Positions 36,690-46,173 of a DNA stretch of 64,000 nt are shown piece after piece. Made by a program: the position numbers and the translations under genes. The stretch comes from Winogradskyella ouciana. GTDB taxonomy: Bacteria > Bacteroidota > Bacteroidia > Flavobacteriales > Flavobacteriaceae. Each line of letters starts with the position of its first letter. The first letter of the stretch is position 1. The stretch is from contig NZ_WJYA01000009.1 in assembly GCF_009709615.1 (NCBI RefSeq), forward strand, positions 124,001-188,000. Reading direction: 5' to 3'. The notes under the pieces are model-generated. The model worked only from the letters and a program-made list of their open reading frames with translations, was not told where the DNA came from and did not search any database.

Positions 36690-39600
36690 CTATTTATTCA
36701 ATGACACAATAATCTGTTTTACATCTCCCTTACGTTTGAAGATATTATCACTAGTATCTGCATCTAGTTTTAATTCTTGAAACGTTGTTACAGAACCATT
36801 AGTCCATTTAACTTCTATTCCTGTACTGCCATCTTGCTTATATACAATCGGCATTTGGCAATACGTAAAGCACAACTCTCCTTGATTTAATTGAATCGAT
36901 TTTGCTTTTCCATCGACAGTTGTATAATTAAACACCTCTGATGCATTCAGAAATTCTTCTTTTCTTAACAGACTTGGATTAAAACAAATGATACCGTCTT
37001 CAACAAAAACACCAAGTTCCCCAAATCGGCAAAGCACATCCTCCTTTACTTGACCTGTCATACCAGGTTGTTGTGCACCTTTACCTGCTGGTGTATGGGA
37101 ATAAGGGTCTGTAGGAAATGCTCCATAGAGTTCTGGTGATTTATGTACACCAATACCTTCATTGATTTCGTAATAATGGTCCAGTAAACCTCCAATGATT
37201 TTATCATCTTCATTATTCTCAATGGCTTTTATGCAATTTTCTTGTACAGCCAGTAATAATTTAGATACCATGTGCCAATAAATAGAACCCAATCCTTCGT
37301 AGCCGTAGAAGGTACCTGAACGTCCTGTAAATGATTTATGGTCAAAGACCGACTCAAAGGTTTCGAGAATCTGTTGTTCTTCTTTTTTGGCAAGTTCCCT
37401 GTATTGTTCTGGTAGTTCCTTAATTGCTGATTTCAAACTATCCGCATTGTTGAAATTTCCATTAAAATGGTAATTGCCCAACACATCTTTTTCTATGACT
37501 TGCTTGTTACCATCACTGATAAGTTGTTGTAGCAATTCTGAATTTTTGACTGCGCTTTCTGGAATGTTATTTTTATCTACAAAACGAGATAATTCTTTAT
37601 TCGGATAAAGTATATAACTATACTGATCTGGCCTGAATAAGGCACTTGCTTTTAATCCATTCAACAAACCTAAAGCTTCTTTTGAACTTAAGAATCCTGA
37701 GCTTAATACAGCAACTTGCCCTTCTAGCATTTCGGACAGATATGATATCGAAACTTCGGTATCATTTTCTACCGTCATTAGATTATAGGCGTGATATAAA
37801 TTATCTGAACGCTTATTGGCTTTTATAGTATGCTCTAAATATGATTTTGTAATGTTGAAGAAATTCAGCAAGTCAGATTTAGAGATTTGTTCTTTTTCAT
37901 TTTTAAATCCAGAACGATAGATAGATAATCTGTAATGACTTCCCGCTTTGCCCAAACCATCTAATACCGTTTTTCTGTCTTTATCTGAAATCGCTCCGTT
38001 TAGGATATTTTTATTTTCATTTAAGGTTTCAACAACTGTACTGAAGAATTGATGTAGTTCACTTGAAATAGCAACAGTTTCCATATCTGAACTTGAAACC
38101 ACCTTTTCAAAAAAGCTTAAGAAGCGTTGCAGATAATAAAGCGTAACCATTGACACTCCGTTACCAACTAGTGCATTGTTAGCATCATTCCATTCTGGTC
38201 GTTGCGTATTTAGCCATATTCCGCCTTCAGGAATAAAATTAGATACTTTCGCTAATACTGTGACCAAAAGTTTTTCAATGAGATTGACCTTATAAATTTC
38301 ATTGTTATTAGCTTTCAACAACGCACCATCTACTCCAATCTTTTCTCTTGATTTTTCAATAGTTTCATTGAGTTCATAGTCGAAATCTATAGTGTCTTTT
38401 GGATTTTTTAAAGTGTCTTCATAACTCTTAATTTTATAAGGCACATTGGCAAAAACAAAAATGTTTTTATCGAAGCTATTTGCCAATTTTTTAGGATAGT
38501 GCTTCTCACTAAACTCTAAGAACTTCAACAAATAAATAATTTGATGGTCGCCCCAATACCCTATATAAGACCAAGGGTCATCCTCTTCTATAACTTCCCA
38601 ATCGAAACCATCTTTGGTCACTCGGTATGGGTTATAACCTTCAAAAGTTGAAGCATTAAGGAATTTATGAATCATTCCTTGAATAAACTCAGGATACGAA
38701 TGTGCCAAAGCTTCCCAGTTCTGGAAGATATCTCTCCAGTTCCCTTGATAATCGAGAATTTTTGAACCATCAATTTCGCTATGTGTGTTAATGGAAAATT
38801 TATTCCAAGGTCGGCTCGGATCTCCGTGTCTTCTGCTGAATTTTAACGGTAAATATTCAAAACACAGTCGTTTAAAGTCTGAATCGTTATCGTCTTTAGC
38901 TAAGGTTTTTAGTTGGTGAACGCTAAATGTTTCAGGCAGTCCATTTAATACATCAGCTTTGTTATTTGCAACAGTTTTGTTGGCTTTAGCAATGTATTTT
39001 ACAAAATCTTCTTTTTCAATGGTATAGTTGTCATCGAATATTCCGCCACGCATTACATTAAAAAGCGTATTGGCAAAATGCCTCGTATTCCTAAGCTGAT
39101 CACTTCCTAATTGAAGTCCATCTGCGGCGCCAGCAATGGCAATTAACTTTTCAGTTCCTTGATCAATGTCATTTTGAACTTGCTCTAAAAGTTGATTTTC
39201 ATTTTTAATCTTAACTGAGATAGCTTGTATATCGCTGACAGTTTGGTTGACATTTGCAATGAAGTCCCAAGAGCTTGTCTCGTTAGCCTCTAATTTAATT
39301 TCTGAGGATATAAAATAGGCTCCCTTTTCTGCTCGTACGTCTTCTTCTTGATGGATTCCCTTTCCTTTTCTAAAATTATTAAGTTGACGAGAAGACAGTA
39401 ATATTTTAGGGTTATCAATACCGAGCGACCATACTATGTTAGCTTTTAAGGCTTCACTAGGTTCTGCCTTATCAACAATGATAGCACTTAGGGCATAGAT
39501 TCCTATACCTGAATCGCTTTGCAATTCGCTTTTCTTATAAGCATCAACCAAATTGCTGTATTGATTTTGTAGATCTGCGCCAACACCATAAGGGATAATA

Positions 39601-40193
39601 TTTTGCAACCCATCCAATACCGTAATCTCAATTCCTTCGGAACTATTATTTATCAATGTTGACGTCTTAACAAACCCATAAGCATTGCTAGAGCTCCATT
39701 GGTATTTGAAAGTTAATCCAAGATCATTGTTAGTTTCTTCAAATACAACCATGTTGCCATAACTGTTTTTATAAAGGTTCCTTTTAACATTGTATATGCC
39801 AACGTAATGATCTGAGAACGGCTCCCATAAATGTGTTTTGCCATCTTTATGAACCCTGAAAATAGTTTTGCTTCCAGTAACCTCAGCCGATTCGGTTATT
39901 TTATCGTCCGTGTAATATGGAAATAAAGCATATTCAGCATTTTTTCTTCCTGCAGTTAAGCCGCCATTACTAGAAATGAACATCCAATGGCTAGAGTCAC
40001 TTACAAGGCTCATGAAAAATGGTCGGATATTATCACAATTAGAAATTTTGTAATAATCTTCACCATTCAATTTCACAAGTTGCCCTTGCACTTCAGCATC
40101 ATCAAATGAAGCCGGTTGATTCCCTATATATATATTGTCGTTATGCGAATGCATTCTTTCTTCTTTAAAATAATTTGATTGAACTAATTGCAA
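36690..40193 (-). CDS. Probable beta-1,3-glucan phosphorylase (GH149-like)
   Basis: An 1167-residue protein without signal peptide, so cytoplasmic. It has the build of large glycoside phosphorylases: an N-terminal beta-sandwich region (1-330), an alpha-helical region, and an (alpha/alpha)6-barrel core. Core motifs: RRHGDPSRPWN at 454-464, YQGNWRDIFQNWEAL at 482-496, EWNDANNALVG at 667-677 (where the related GH94 has its catalytic Asp) and QQPGMTGQVKED near 1042-1053, again as in GH94-type phosphorylases. The length matches GH149 beta-1,3-oligoglucan phosphorylases. It would convert laminari-oligosaccharides to glucose-1-phosphate. GH161 or GH94 relatives are the alternatives. Confidence 0.65.
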   Translation of the reverse strand: MQLVQSNYFKEERMHSHNDNIYIGNQPASFDDAEVQGQLVKLNGEDYYKISNCDNIRPFFMSLVSDSSHWMFISSNGGLTAGRKNAEYALFPYYTDDKITESAEVTGSKTIFRVHKDGKTHLWEPFSDHYVGIYNVKRNLYKNSYGNMVVFEETNNDLGLTFKYQWSSSNAYGFVKTSTLINNSSEGIEITVLDGLQNIIPYGVGADLQNQYSNLVDAYKKSELQSDSGIGIYALSAIIVDKAEPSEALKANIVWSLGIDNPKILLSSRQLNNFRKGKGIHQEEDVRAEKGAYFISSEIKLEANETSSWDFIANVNQTVSDIQAISVKIKNENQLLEQVQNDIDQGTEKLIAIAGAADGLQLGSDQLRNTRHFANTLFNVMRGGIFDDNYTIEKEDFVKYIAKANKTVANNKADVLNGLPETFSVHQLKTLAKDDNDSDFKRLCFEYLPLKFSRRHGDPSRPWNKFSINTHSEIDGSKILDYQGNWRDIFQNWEALAHSYPEFIQGMIHKFLNASTFEGYNPYRVTKDGFDWEVIEEDDPWSYIGYWGDHQIIYLLKFLEFSEKHYPKKLANSFDKNIFVFANVPYKIKSYEDTLKNPKDTIDFDYELNETIEKSREKIGVDGALLKANNNEIYKVNLIEKLLVTVLAKVSNFIPEGGIWLNTQRPEWNDANNALVGNGVSMVTLYYLQRFLSFFEKVVSSSDMETVAISSELHQFFSTVVETLNENKNILNGAISDKDRKTVLDGLGKAGSHYRLSIYRSGFKNEKEQISKSDLLNFFNITKSYLEHTIKANKRSDNLYHAYNLMTVENDTEVSISYLSEMLEGQVAVLSSGFLSSKEALGLLNGLKASALFRPDQYSYILYPNKELSRFVDKNNIPESAVKNSELLQQLISDGNKQVIEKDVLGNYHFNGNFNNADSLKSAIKELPEQYRELAKKEEQQILETFESVFDHKSFTGRSGTFYGYEGLGSIYWHMVSKLLLAVQENCIKAIENNEDDKIIGGLLDHYYEINEGIGVHKSPELYGAFPTDPYSHTPAGKGAQQPGMTGQVKEDVLCRFGELGVFVEDGIICFNPSLLRKEEFLNASEVFNYTTVDGKAKSIQLNQGELCFTYCQMPIVYKQDGSTGIEVKWTNGSVTTFQELKLDADTSDNIFKRKGDVKQIIVSLNK

Positions 40194-40210
40194 TTTGAAT
40201 TCATTTAGTT

Positions 40211-40237
40211 AAAAGGCCGAACAACAGCTCGACCTTT
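40211..40237 (-). terminator. Weak terminator or attenuator after GH16
   Basis: AAAAGGCCGA pairs with TCGACCTTT (one G-T wobble) over an 8-base loop. On the minus strand only four T follow. It lies 55 bases past the GH16 stop and 18 bases upstream of the phosphorylase start, and may reduce expression of the cytoplasmic half of the locus relative to the surface genes. Confidence 0.5.
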
Positions 40238-40291
40238 AGATTGTTTTAGTAAACACAACTCATTAAAAGGTTTATGAAAAAACAATATTTT

Positions 40292-41680
40292 TTATTGATA
40301 AAGTCTTACATAATCAATCTCCATACTATCTTCAGTAAAGCTAGGATCGATTGTTCCACCTAGTGTACCTCCCATTGCCACATTAAGTATCATGAAAAAA
40401 TCATCTTGAAATGGTGAACTTGGGATAGCAGAACTACTACTATTCATCACAAAGTATTGCACATCATCTACAAAAATTCTTATGCTACTAGCGTCCCATT
40501 CTAAAGAATACACATGAAATTCAGATGAAGCGTTAGTCACATTAGTTTCTAAACCATAGCTTGCATGACTAGAATCTGATGTATTGAACCAATGGCAGGT
40601 TCCTAAGACCTTACTTTTGTCCCAACCCGTTTGTTCCATAATATCAATCTCACCACATCTTGGCCAACCAACGGATGGGAAATTGGTTCCCATCATCCAA
40701 ATTGCTGGCCATGTCCCTTGCGAAGAAGGTAGTTTAGCCCTTACATCAACTCTACCATACTTAAATTCGAAAAGTCCTATGGATTTTAAACGCGAAGAGG
40801 TGTAGCTAGAGCCATTGGCTTTTGCAATAATTTTAAGACGTCCATCTTCAACCTTTACATTAGTAGAATTGTCGGTATAGGTCTGCTCTTCATTATTTCC
40901 CCAACCTCCTGCACCTAAGTCATAGGTCCAGTTTTCGCTGTTAGGAGCTCCATCTTGAAAAAACTCATCAGCCCAAACAGGTGGATCTCCAACATAATAA
41001 GATACTGCAAGTGTTTCTGACGTGTCTATAGTGTTATTTGTACTTGAGTAGGCTACTACAGTCACTTCATAATTGTCTATACCTTCTACACTATTGAAAG
41101 TGAATTGATAAGTGCCATCGACACTCTGAACTTCGTTGCCTCCATCGATAATGTAACCGTAAGACACAGCATCTGTTGCCTGCGCATTAAAATTGACAAC
41201 ACCAGAACCATCACCATAAGGGTTATTAGTGTCTGCACCTTCAATTGTAGCAGTTACCACAAGATTTGATGGTACAATAACGGTTGTATCTTCTTCTACG
41301 TAAACCGAGAAACTTTCTACCTCACTAATAGATTCTCCACTACTTGAATAGGCTTTAACCGTTACGATATAGGTGTTTGTTCCTTCATCCGTAAAAATAT
41401 GTTGAATGGTACCACTGGTATTTTGTACTTCTGCGCCACTTCCGAATTTAAATCCGTAATTGACCGCATTAGTAGCTGTTGCAGAAACATTTACCACACC
41501 AGAACCATCACCATTAGGATTCGTAGCATCCGCACCAACAATATCAATAGTCACCACTAAATTAGACAGCGTGTTGCCTCCAGAACCATCACCGGAACTA
41601 TCACTGGAGCAACTCCACAATATCAAAAGTGATACCGTTATAAATAAGATTGAATATGCTTTCAACTTGAATAGTCTCAT
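40292..41680 (-). CDS. GH16 endo-beta-1,3-glucanase (laminarinase) lipoprotein with two PKD domains
   Basis: A retaining family 16 beta-jelly-roll enzyme. Lipobox WSC (Cys24). Two PKD-like domains follow at about 40-130 and 138-230, each starting with the phrase IVGADATNPNGDGSGVVN or a variant. The catalytic domain runs 233-462; the catalytic ExDxxE is Glu344-Ile-Asp346-Ile-Met-Glu349 in GEIDIMEQ. WPAIWMMG and the C-terminal DYVRLYQ are also typical. It likely makes the first cuts in laminarin at the cell surface. The PKD modules resemble that of the next gene. Confidence 0.92.
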   Translation of the reverse strand: MRLFKLKAYSILFITVSLLILWSCSSDSSGDGSGGNTLSNLVVTIDIVGADATNPNGDGSGVVNVSATATNAVNYGFKFGSGAEVQNTSGTIQHIFTDEGTNTYIVTVKAYSSSGESISEVESFSVYVEEDTTVIVPSNLVVTATIEGADTNNPYGDGSGVVNFNAQATDAVSYGYIIDGGNEVQSVDGTYQFTFNSVEGIDNYEVTVVAYSSTNNTIDTSETLAVSYYVGDPPVWADEFFQDGAPNSENWTYDLGAGGWGNNEEQTYTDNSTNVKVEDGRLKIIAKANGSSYTSSRLKSIGLFEFKYGRVDVRAKLPSSQGTWPAIWMMGTNFPSVGWPRCGEIDIMEQTGWDKSKVLGTCHWFNTSDSSHASYGLETNVTNASSEFHVYSLEWDASSIRIFVDDVQYFVMNSSSSAIPSSPFQDDFFMILNVAMGGTLGGTIDPSFTEDSMEIDYVRLYQ

Positions 41681-41694
41681 CTTCTAACTACTTA

Positions 41695-42609
41695 TTATTC
41701 TGCAATTAAGATGAATCCCCAATCAAATTGACTATTTCCATCAGTTGATCTTAACACCATTTCATTAGCAGAACGCATTTCGAATTTATACGTATGATCT
41801 CCACCAATATAATAGCCTAAAAATCCTATTCCTGTTAAGTTCAATGTTTCGACACCACCTGGAGCAGTAATAAACCATTGTTCAATATAATCTGAATATG
41901 GATAGTTTTCAATATCTGCACCATTCTGAACTCCTTCACCAGGTCCGTTTAGTTCATTGATAAGCACTTCACGTCCGAACACAGTTCCTGAAGGGTCATC
42001 TCCACCTTCATCATTAGTATTATCAGTGATATGAGTAAACGTGCCATCTACATTAAAGATATAACGATCATCATACATACCTACACCTTCCTTGTCAAAT
42101 GGTGGAGCTCCAAAAAACTCATTGAATATACCACCAACAGGGCCTAAACCAAAATGACTATTTGCTTCACTTTTAATCCTCCATGTTCTAGAGCTATCAT
42201 TTGTGAGCATTGTAATTAAATCTGCAGGCGGTTCATATAAGGACAATACCTCAACATCAATCGTTTGGCTCGATGATGCACCTCCTGTACCATAAGCCAC
42301 AACGGTCACGGTATAGGTGTTTAATCCTAAAGTCGCAAAATTATAAGTCTGCATTCCGTTAGGAGCAGAGGATGTTGCGCCATTATAAGTATATTGGTAC
42401 GATATAGCATTGTTAGCTGTTGCTCTAAAATTGACTACACCACTACCGTCTCCATTTGGGTTGGCAGCATCAGCTCCAACAATATCAACTTCGATTTGAA
42501 TATTGGATGGAGCAACAATATCACCAAACTCTACATCGTCCTCTTGACAACCAGTAACTAATAAAAACATAGTTACCATACTGTACATTATATATTTTAA
42601 GTTTTTCAT
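41695..42609 (-). CDS. PKD-domain surface glycan-binding lipoprotein
   Basis: A 304-residue lipoprotein (lipobox TGC, Cys21) without catalytic residues. Residues 38-125 are one PKD-like domain with the same IVGADAANPNGDGSGVVNF opening as in GH16. Residues 135-304 form a second beta-rich module (RTWRIKSEANSHFG, the DDRYIFNVDGTFTH block, ending FDWGFILIAE) that I take as the binding domain. Position between SusD and GH16 makes it a SusE/F-like surface glycan-binding protein. Specific binding to laminarin is inferred. Confidence 0.8.
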   Translation of the reverse strand: MKNLKYIMYSMVTMFLLVTGCQEDDVEFGDIVAPSNIQIEVDIVGADAANPNGDGSGVVNFRATANNAISYQYTYNGATSSAPNGMQTYNFATLGLNTYTVTVVAYGTGGASSSQTIDVEVLSLYEPPADLITMLTNDSSRTWRIKSEANSHFGLGPVGGIFNEFFGAPPFDKEGVGMYDDRYIFNVDGTFTHITDNTNDEGGDDPSGTVFGREVLINELNGPGEGVQNGADIENYPYSDYIEQWFITAPGGVETLNLTGIGFLGYYIGGDHTYKFEMRSANEMVLRSTDGNSQFDWGFILIAE

Positions 42610-42639
42610 AATTATATATTTTAATGTTTTAGACTATGT

Positions 42640-43560
42640 TTAGTTAGTTAATGCAAATTCATCAAAGTAATACTCTGAATCATCACCAGGATTACCAAAG
42701 TCAAAGAAAATTACAACTCTAACATAATCTGCTGCAGGTGCACCTGAGAAATCATACACTAATTCTTCCCAAGTATTGGCAACTGAAGCATTGATATCTA
42801 TTTCGTGAGTAATACTTGCGTCTGCATTTTCTAATTTTAATTTCACAACTCCGCCTGCATCTGGTGCCCAGGTTTTTACGCTGATTTTAGAATATGTGTT
42901 AAAATCCAATGGAGTAGCCGTTTCAAAGAATGCTCCTGCCCATGGTTGAGAACCAGAGGTCTTCGTTAAATTTGCAACAGTAGCTGTTGTATTAACTCCT
43001 GAGACATCTGGATTAGCCAAAATTTCGATTCCTTCTATATCACCAAATACTGTGAATTCAGGTGCGTCACCTTCAAAATCCTGAAAGCCTAATGAGCCTG
43101 CACCAGAATCATTAACTAATTCAATCTCATCAAAGAAATACATTGAATCGTCCCCAGCATTACCAAAATCAAAGAATATAACTACTCTAACGTAATCTGC
43201 TATTGGTGCAGCACTAAAGTCGTACAACAAGTTTTCCCATTGGTTTGTTACAGTTGTATTGAGGTCGACTTCATGCGTTATACTAGCATCGGCATTTTCA
43301 AGTTTTAGTTTAACAACAGCACCTGCAGTTGGCGACCAAGTTTTTACATTTATTTTTCCATAACTCACTAAATCAATAGGAGCAGCCGTTTCAAAGAATG
43401 TTCCTGCCCATGGCTGAGAACCAGATGACTTAGTTAACTTAGCAACTGTACTCGTAGTATTAGCACCAGAGGCGTCTGGGTTCGCAACAACTTCAGTAGG
43501 CGCAATATCACCAAATACTGTAAAAGCAGGTTCTGCACCTTCAAAATCTTCAATCATTGC
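42640..43560 (-). repeat. Intragenic duplication of a binding module
   Basis: Two tandem units of about 460 bases (roughly 43555-43094 and 43090-42640) encode very similar 150-residue modules. The nucleotide sequences are also closely alike, for example around the CCTGCCCATGG region, which indicates a recent duplication within the gene. Confidence 0.8.
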
Positions 43561-44691
43561 CGTTACAACACCTGTAGCTTCCTTATAGAAATATATATTG
43601 TCAATAAACGCAGTTCCGCCACCACTAAAAGGGTCTCCTACATATTTTAATTGATGTATATCAGCTACTGTAAAACCTCCTTGATCCGTAAAATCTGAAA
43701 TTGGAATATCTATGCTTGTCCAAGCATTAGGATTCAAATCAACAACTACAGGTCTTTCTCCATTTGAAACACTAATAAGTGAAACCTCAATACTTTCTAA
43801 GACATCTGCAGTCCAAACGTCTAAGTGTATGAATTCCATATCGGAAACATCAACTGGTGCTGCCAATTGGTTACCTTGATAACTAATATTTGTGTATTGT
43901 AGCATTTCATCACCGTCTAGATCATAAGTTCCCCAACTACTTCCGCAGCAATCACCTTGGCCCCAATTTGGAAAAAAATCTGTTCCTTCTATGTCTGTAT
44001 AAGCTTCAGTATATAATGCAATAACATCACTCTCAGCTCTCGCTGGAGGTGTAGGCGCCGAAGCCACTGGTGCTTCAATTGCTGTTACTTCAAACTCTTC
44101 TGTGTACGTCGTAGTCTCAATTGCAGATCCCATTGCAATTACTGTAATGGTATAAGTACCTGCTTCTTGATATATATATGAGACTCCTTCACCTATATTA
44201 GCACTTAATGGAGTATCATTACCTGGCTCACCAAAATAAACATCGTAACTCATAGCAAAATCTGCGGTTGCAGTTACGTTTACTTGTTTTGATATTGCGG
44301 CATCATTTTCAATAGTCACCACAAGATTTTGAGGAGCTTGAAAAGACACTACTAATTGTTGCTCAGCCTGTGTTATTAAGCCATTAATACTTGTCGCAGT
44401 TACACCAACTGTATAGGTACCTTCTGCATAAACATTGTCAATACTTTCGCCTGGCTCTAAACTTATAGTATCTCCTGTTCCATCGCCAAGTGCAATTTCG
44501 AATTGTGTAGCACCTACAGCTGTAGGTGTAATTGTTACTAACCCAGAGTTATCTTGGGTAGTTCTAAATTGTAATGATACATCGCTTGGAGCATCTGCAT
44601 TATCTACAAATTGAGTTCCACGTTCATCTTCTTCACAACCTACAAAGGCTATAAGAAGAAAACTAACTAAAATTAATCTTATATTTTTCAT
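42640..44691 (-). CDS. Multi-domain glycan-binding lipoprotein with duplicated module
   Basis: A 683-residue lipoprotein. I chose the ATG at 44691 (MKNIRLILVSFLL, lipobox VGC); the in-frame ATG at 44727 would add 12 residues and overlap the susD stop. Order: two PKD-like domains (about 28-210), one beta-sandwich binding-like module (220-375, with NWGQGDCCGSSWG), then two near-identical modules of about 150 residues, each opening with DFEG...FTVFGDI and containing SGSQPWAG and DYVRVVIFFDFGN. No catalytic residues. It is probably a large surface glycan-binding protein beside SusD. Confidence 0.8.
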   Translation of the reverse strand: MKNIRLILVSFLLIAFVGCEEDERGTQFVDNADAPSDVSLQFRTTQDNSGLVTITPTAVGATQFEIALGDGTGDTISLEPGESIDNVYAEGTYTVGVTATSINGLITQAEQQLVVSFQAPQNLVVTIENDAAISKQVNVTATADFAMSYDVYFGEPGNDTPLSANIGEGVSYIYQEAGTYTITVIAMGSAIETTTYTEEFEVTAIEAPVASAPTPPARAESDVIALYTEAYTDIEGTDFFPNWGQGDCCGSSWGTYDLDGDEMLQYTNISYQGNQLAAPVDVSDMEFIHLDVWTADVLESIEVSLISVSNGERPVVVDLNPNAWTSIDIPISDFTDQGGFTVADIHQLKYVGDPFSGGGTAFIDNIYFYKEATGVVTAMIEDFEGAEPAFTVFGDIAPTEVVANPDASGANTTSTVAKLTKSSGSQPWAGTFFETAAPIDLVSYGKINVKTWSPTAGAVVKLKLENADASITHEVDLNTTVTNQWENLLYDFSAAPIADYVRVVIFFDFGNAGDDSMYFFDEIELVNDSGAGSLGFQDFEGDAPEFTVFGDIEGIEILANPDVSGVNTTATVANLTKTSGSQPWAGAFFETATPLDFNTYSKISVKTWAPDAGGVVKLKLENADASITHEIDINASVANTWEELVYDFSGAPAADYVRVVIFFDFGNPGDDSEYYFDEFALTN

Positions 44692-44702
44692 ATCACTTTT
44701 TT

Positions 44703-46166
44703 TTAATATCCTGGATTTTGTTCCCACTGGTTCCCAGCTAACTGAATTTCTATTAAAGGAATAGGGAACAACTCATGCTTACCTGATTGGAAACCATTAA
44801 TTTCTGAAGCTGCTCTTCCTGTTCTTACTAAATCGAAGAAGCGATGTCCTTCACCAACTAACTCTACTCTTCTTTCATGATAAATCGCATCAGTAAGTGC
44901 GCTACCTGTAGCACTAACATTATTATCTGAATTTCCAAAAGCACGTTCTCTAACTCTGTTTAAGTACATCTGTGCTCTAGAATCGCTTATACCACCTCTA
45001 TTTAAGGCCTCTGCAGCCATTAATAGCACATCTGCAAACCTTATTGCTCTGTAGTTATTTGGATTTGTTAAGTTAGCATCACCTGTATTTAAATCACCTT
45101 GTCTAGAGATGTATTTTCTATTGAAGTATCCTGTGTGCTCAAAACCAGTACTGAAGGTAGCACCTGTTTCTGCAGCCCAAGCGTCGATATCCAAAATAGC
45201 AGTCTCTAATCTCATATCTCCCTCTTCAAACTCATCAACCACATCTTGAGTAGGCACATTAAAACTAAAACCTGATTCAAAAAGCGGTCCGTTATAATTT
45301 CTTATACCATTAAACCCTACTGCTATATTACCTTCACTACATTGAAAACACCCAAAACCTGCACCTTCTACGTCTGTATATTGTACTTCGAAAACGGATT
45401 CTATATTGTTTTCATTATCGTTTTCAAACATGGTGCTATAATCTGTAATAAGATCATGAGGTCCATTATCTATTAAATCTTCTAAAACTGCTGCGGCTTC
45501 AGTAAATTTATCTTGGTATAGATATACTTTACCTAACATAGCCTGAGCTGCACCCTTAGTTATTCTACCTGTTTGGGATTGCACATAAGGAAGGTTATCT
45601 GCCGCAAACATTAAATCTTGCTCCATTTGCAGGTAAATTTCTTCTTTAGGTGTTCTATTTATTGAAAATTGATCACCAAATTGCAATCTTGTATCTACTG
45701 CAAAAGGTACATCTCCAAAAAACTTTACTAATTCAAAATAATAATAAGCTCTCAAAAATCTTGTTTGTGCCAAAACGCCTTCCTTACCAGCAAAGTCAGT
45801 TTTGTCTTGAAACTCCATTATGTAATTAGCTCTATTAACACCCGCATACATCCATTGCCAAATATCTCTTAATTGCTGATTAATTGGTGTATGAATCATA
45901 TCATCAATTTCTTGAATGCCTGGGACGTCATTAGCGTTTTCGCCACCCGCTAGCGTATTATCAGACGCTATATCACCCAACATTACACTTAAGTATGTAG
46001 TTTGCAATAAATCATATGCAGCTATTAAGGCATTTTGATAATCTTCTTCTGAATTGAAAAAGTTTTCTGAGTTTTCTGCATTTGATTCGACATCTACAAA
46101 ATCATCACTGCATGAAGCCATGATAAATAATGCAATAAAAATGTATGTGATTTTTAAATTTTTCAT
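44703..46166 (-). CDS. susD: SusD/RagB-family outer-membrane glycan-binding lipoprotein
   Basis: The surface lid that captures oligosaccharides and delivers them to SusC. Lipobox ASC (Cys19). N-terminal NSENFFNSEEDYQNALIAAY and TPR-like helices (residues 40-260) are typical, as is the C-terminal end FPIPLIEIQLAGNQWEQNPGY. 487 residues is normal. It lies 7 bases after susC and upstream of the binding lipoproteins. Confidence 0.93.
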   Translation of the reverse strand: MKNLKITYIFIALFIMASCSDDFVDVESNAENSENFFNSEEDYQNALIAAYDLLQTTYLSVMLGDIASDNTLAGGENANDVPGIQEIDDMIHTPINQQLRDIWQWMYAGVNRANYIMEFQDKTDFAGKEGVLAQTRFLRAYYYFELVKFFGDVPFAVDTRLQFGDQFSINRTPKEEIYLQMEQDLMFAADNLPYVQSQTGRITKGAAQAMLGKVYLYQDKFTEAAAVLEDLIDNGPHDLITDYSTMFENDNENNIESVFEVQYTDVEGAGFGCFQCSEGNIAVGFNGIRNYNGPLFESGFSFNVPTQDVVDEFEEGDMRLETAILDIDAWAAETGATFSTGFEHTGYFNRKYISRQGDLNTGDANLTNPNNYRAIRFADVLLMAAEALNRGGISDSRAQMYLNRVRERAFGNSDNNVSATGSALTDAIYHERRVELVGEGHRFFDLVRTGRAASEINGFQSGKHELFPIPLIEIQLAGNQWEQNPGY

Positions 46167-46173
46167 GGTCTAT

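Noticed and set aside
36690..40193. Classical GH94 cellobiose phosphorylase
   Set aside because: The protein is far longer than GH94 (about 800) and sits among beta-1,3-glucanases, so GH149 fits better; GH161 stays possible.
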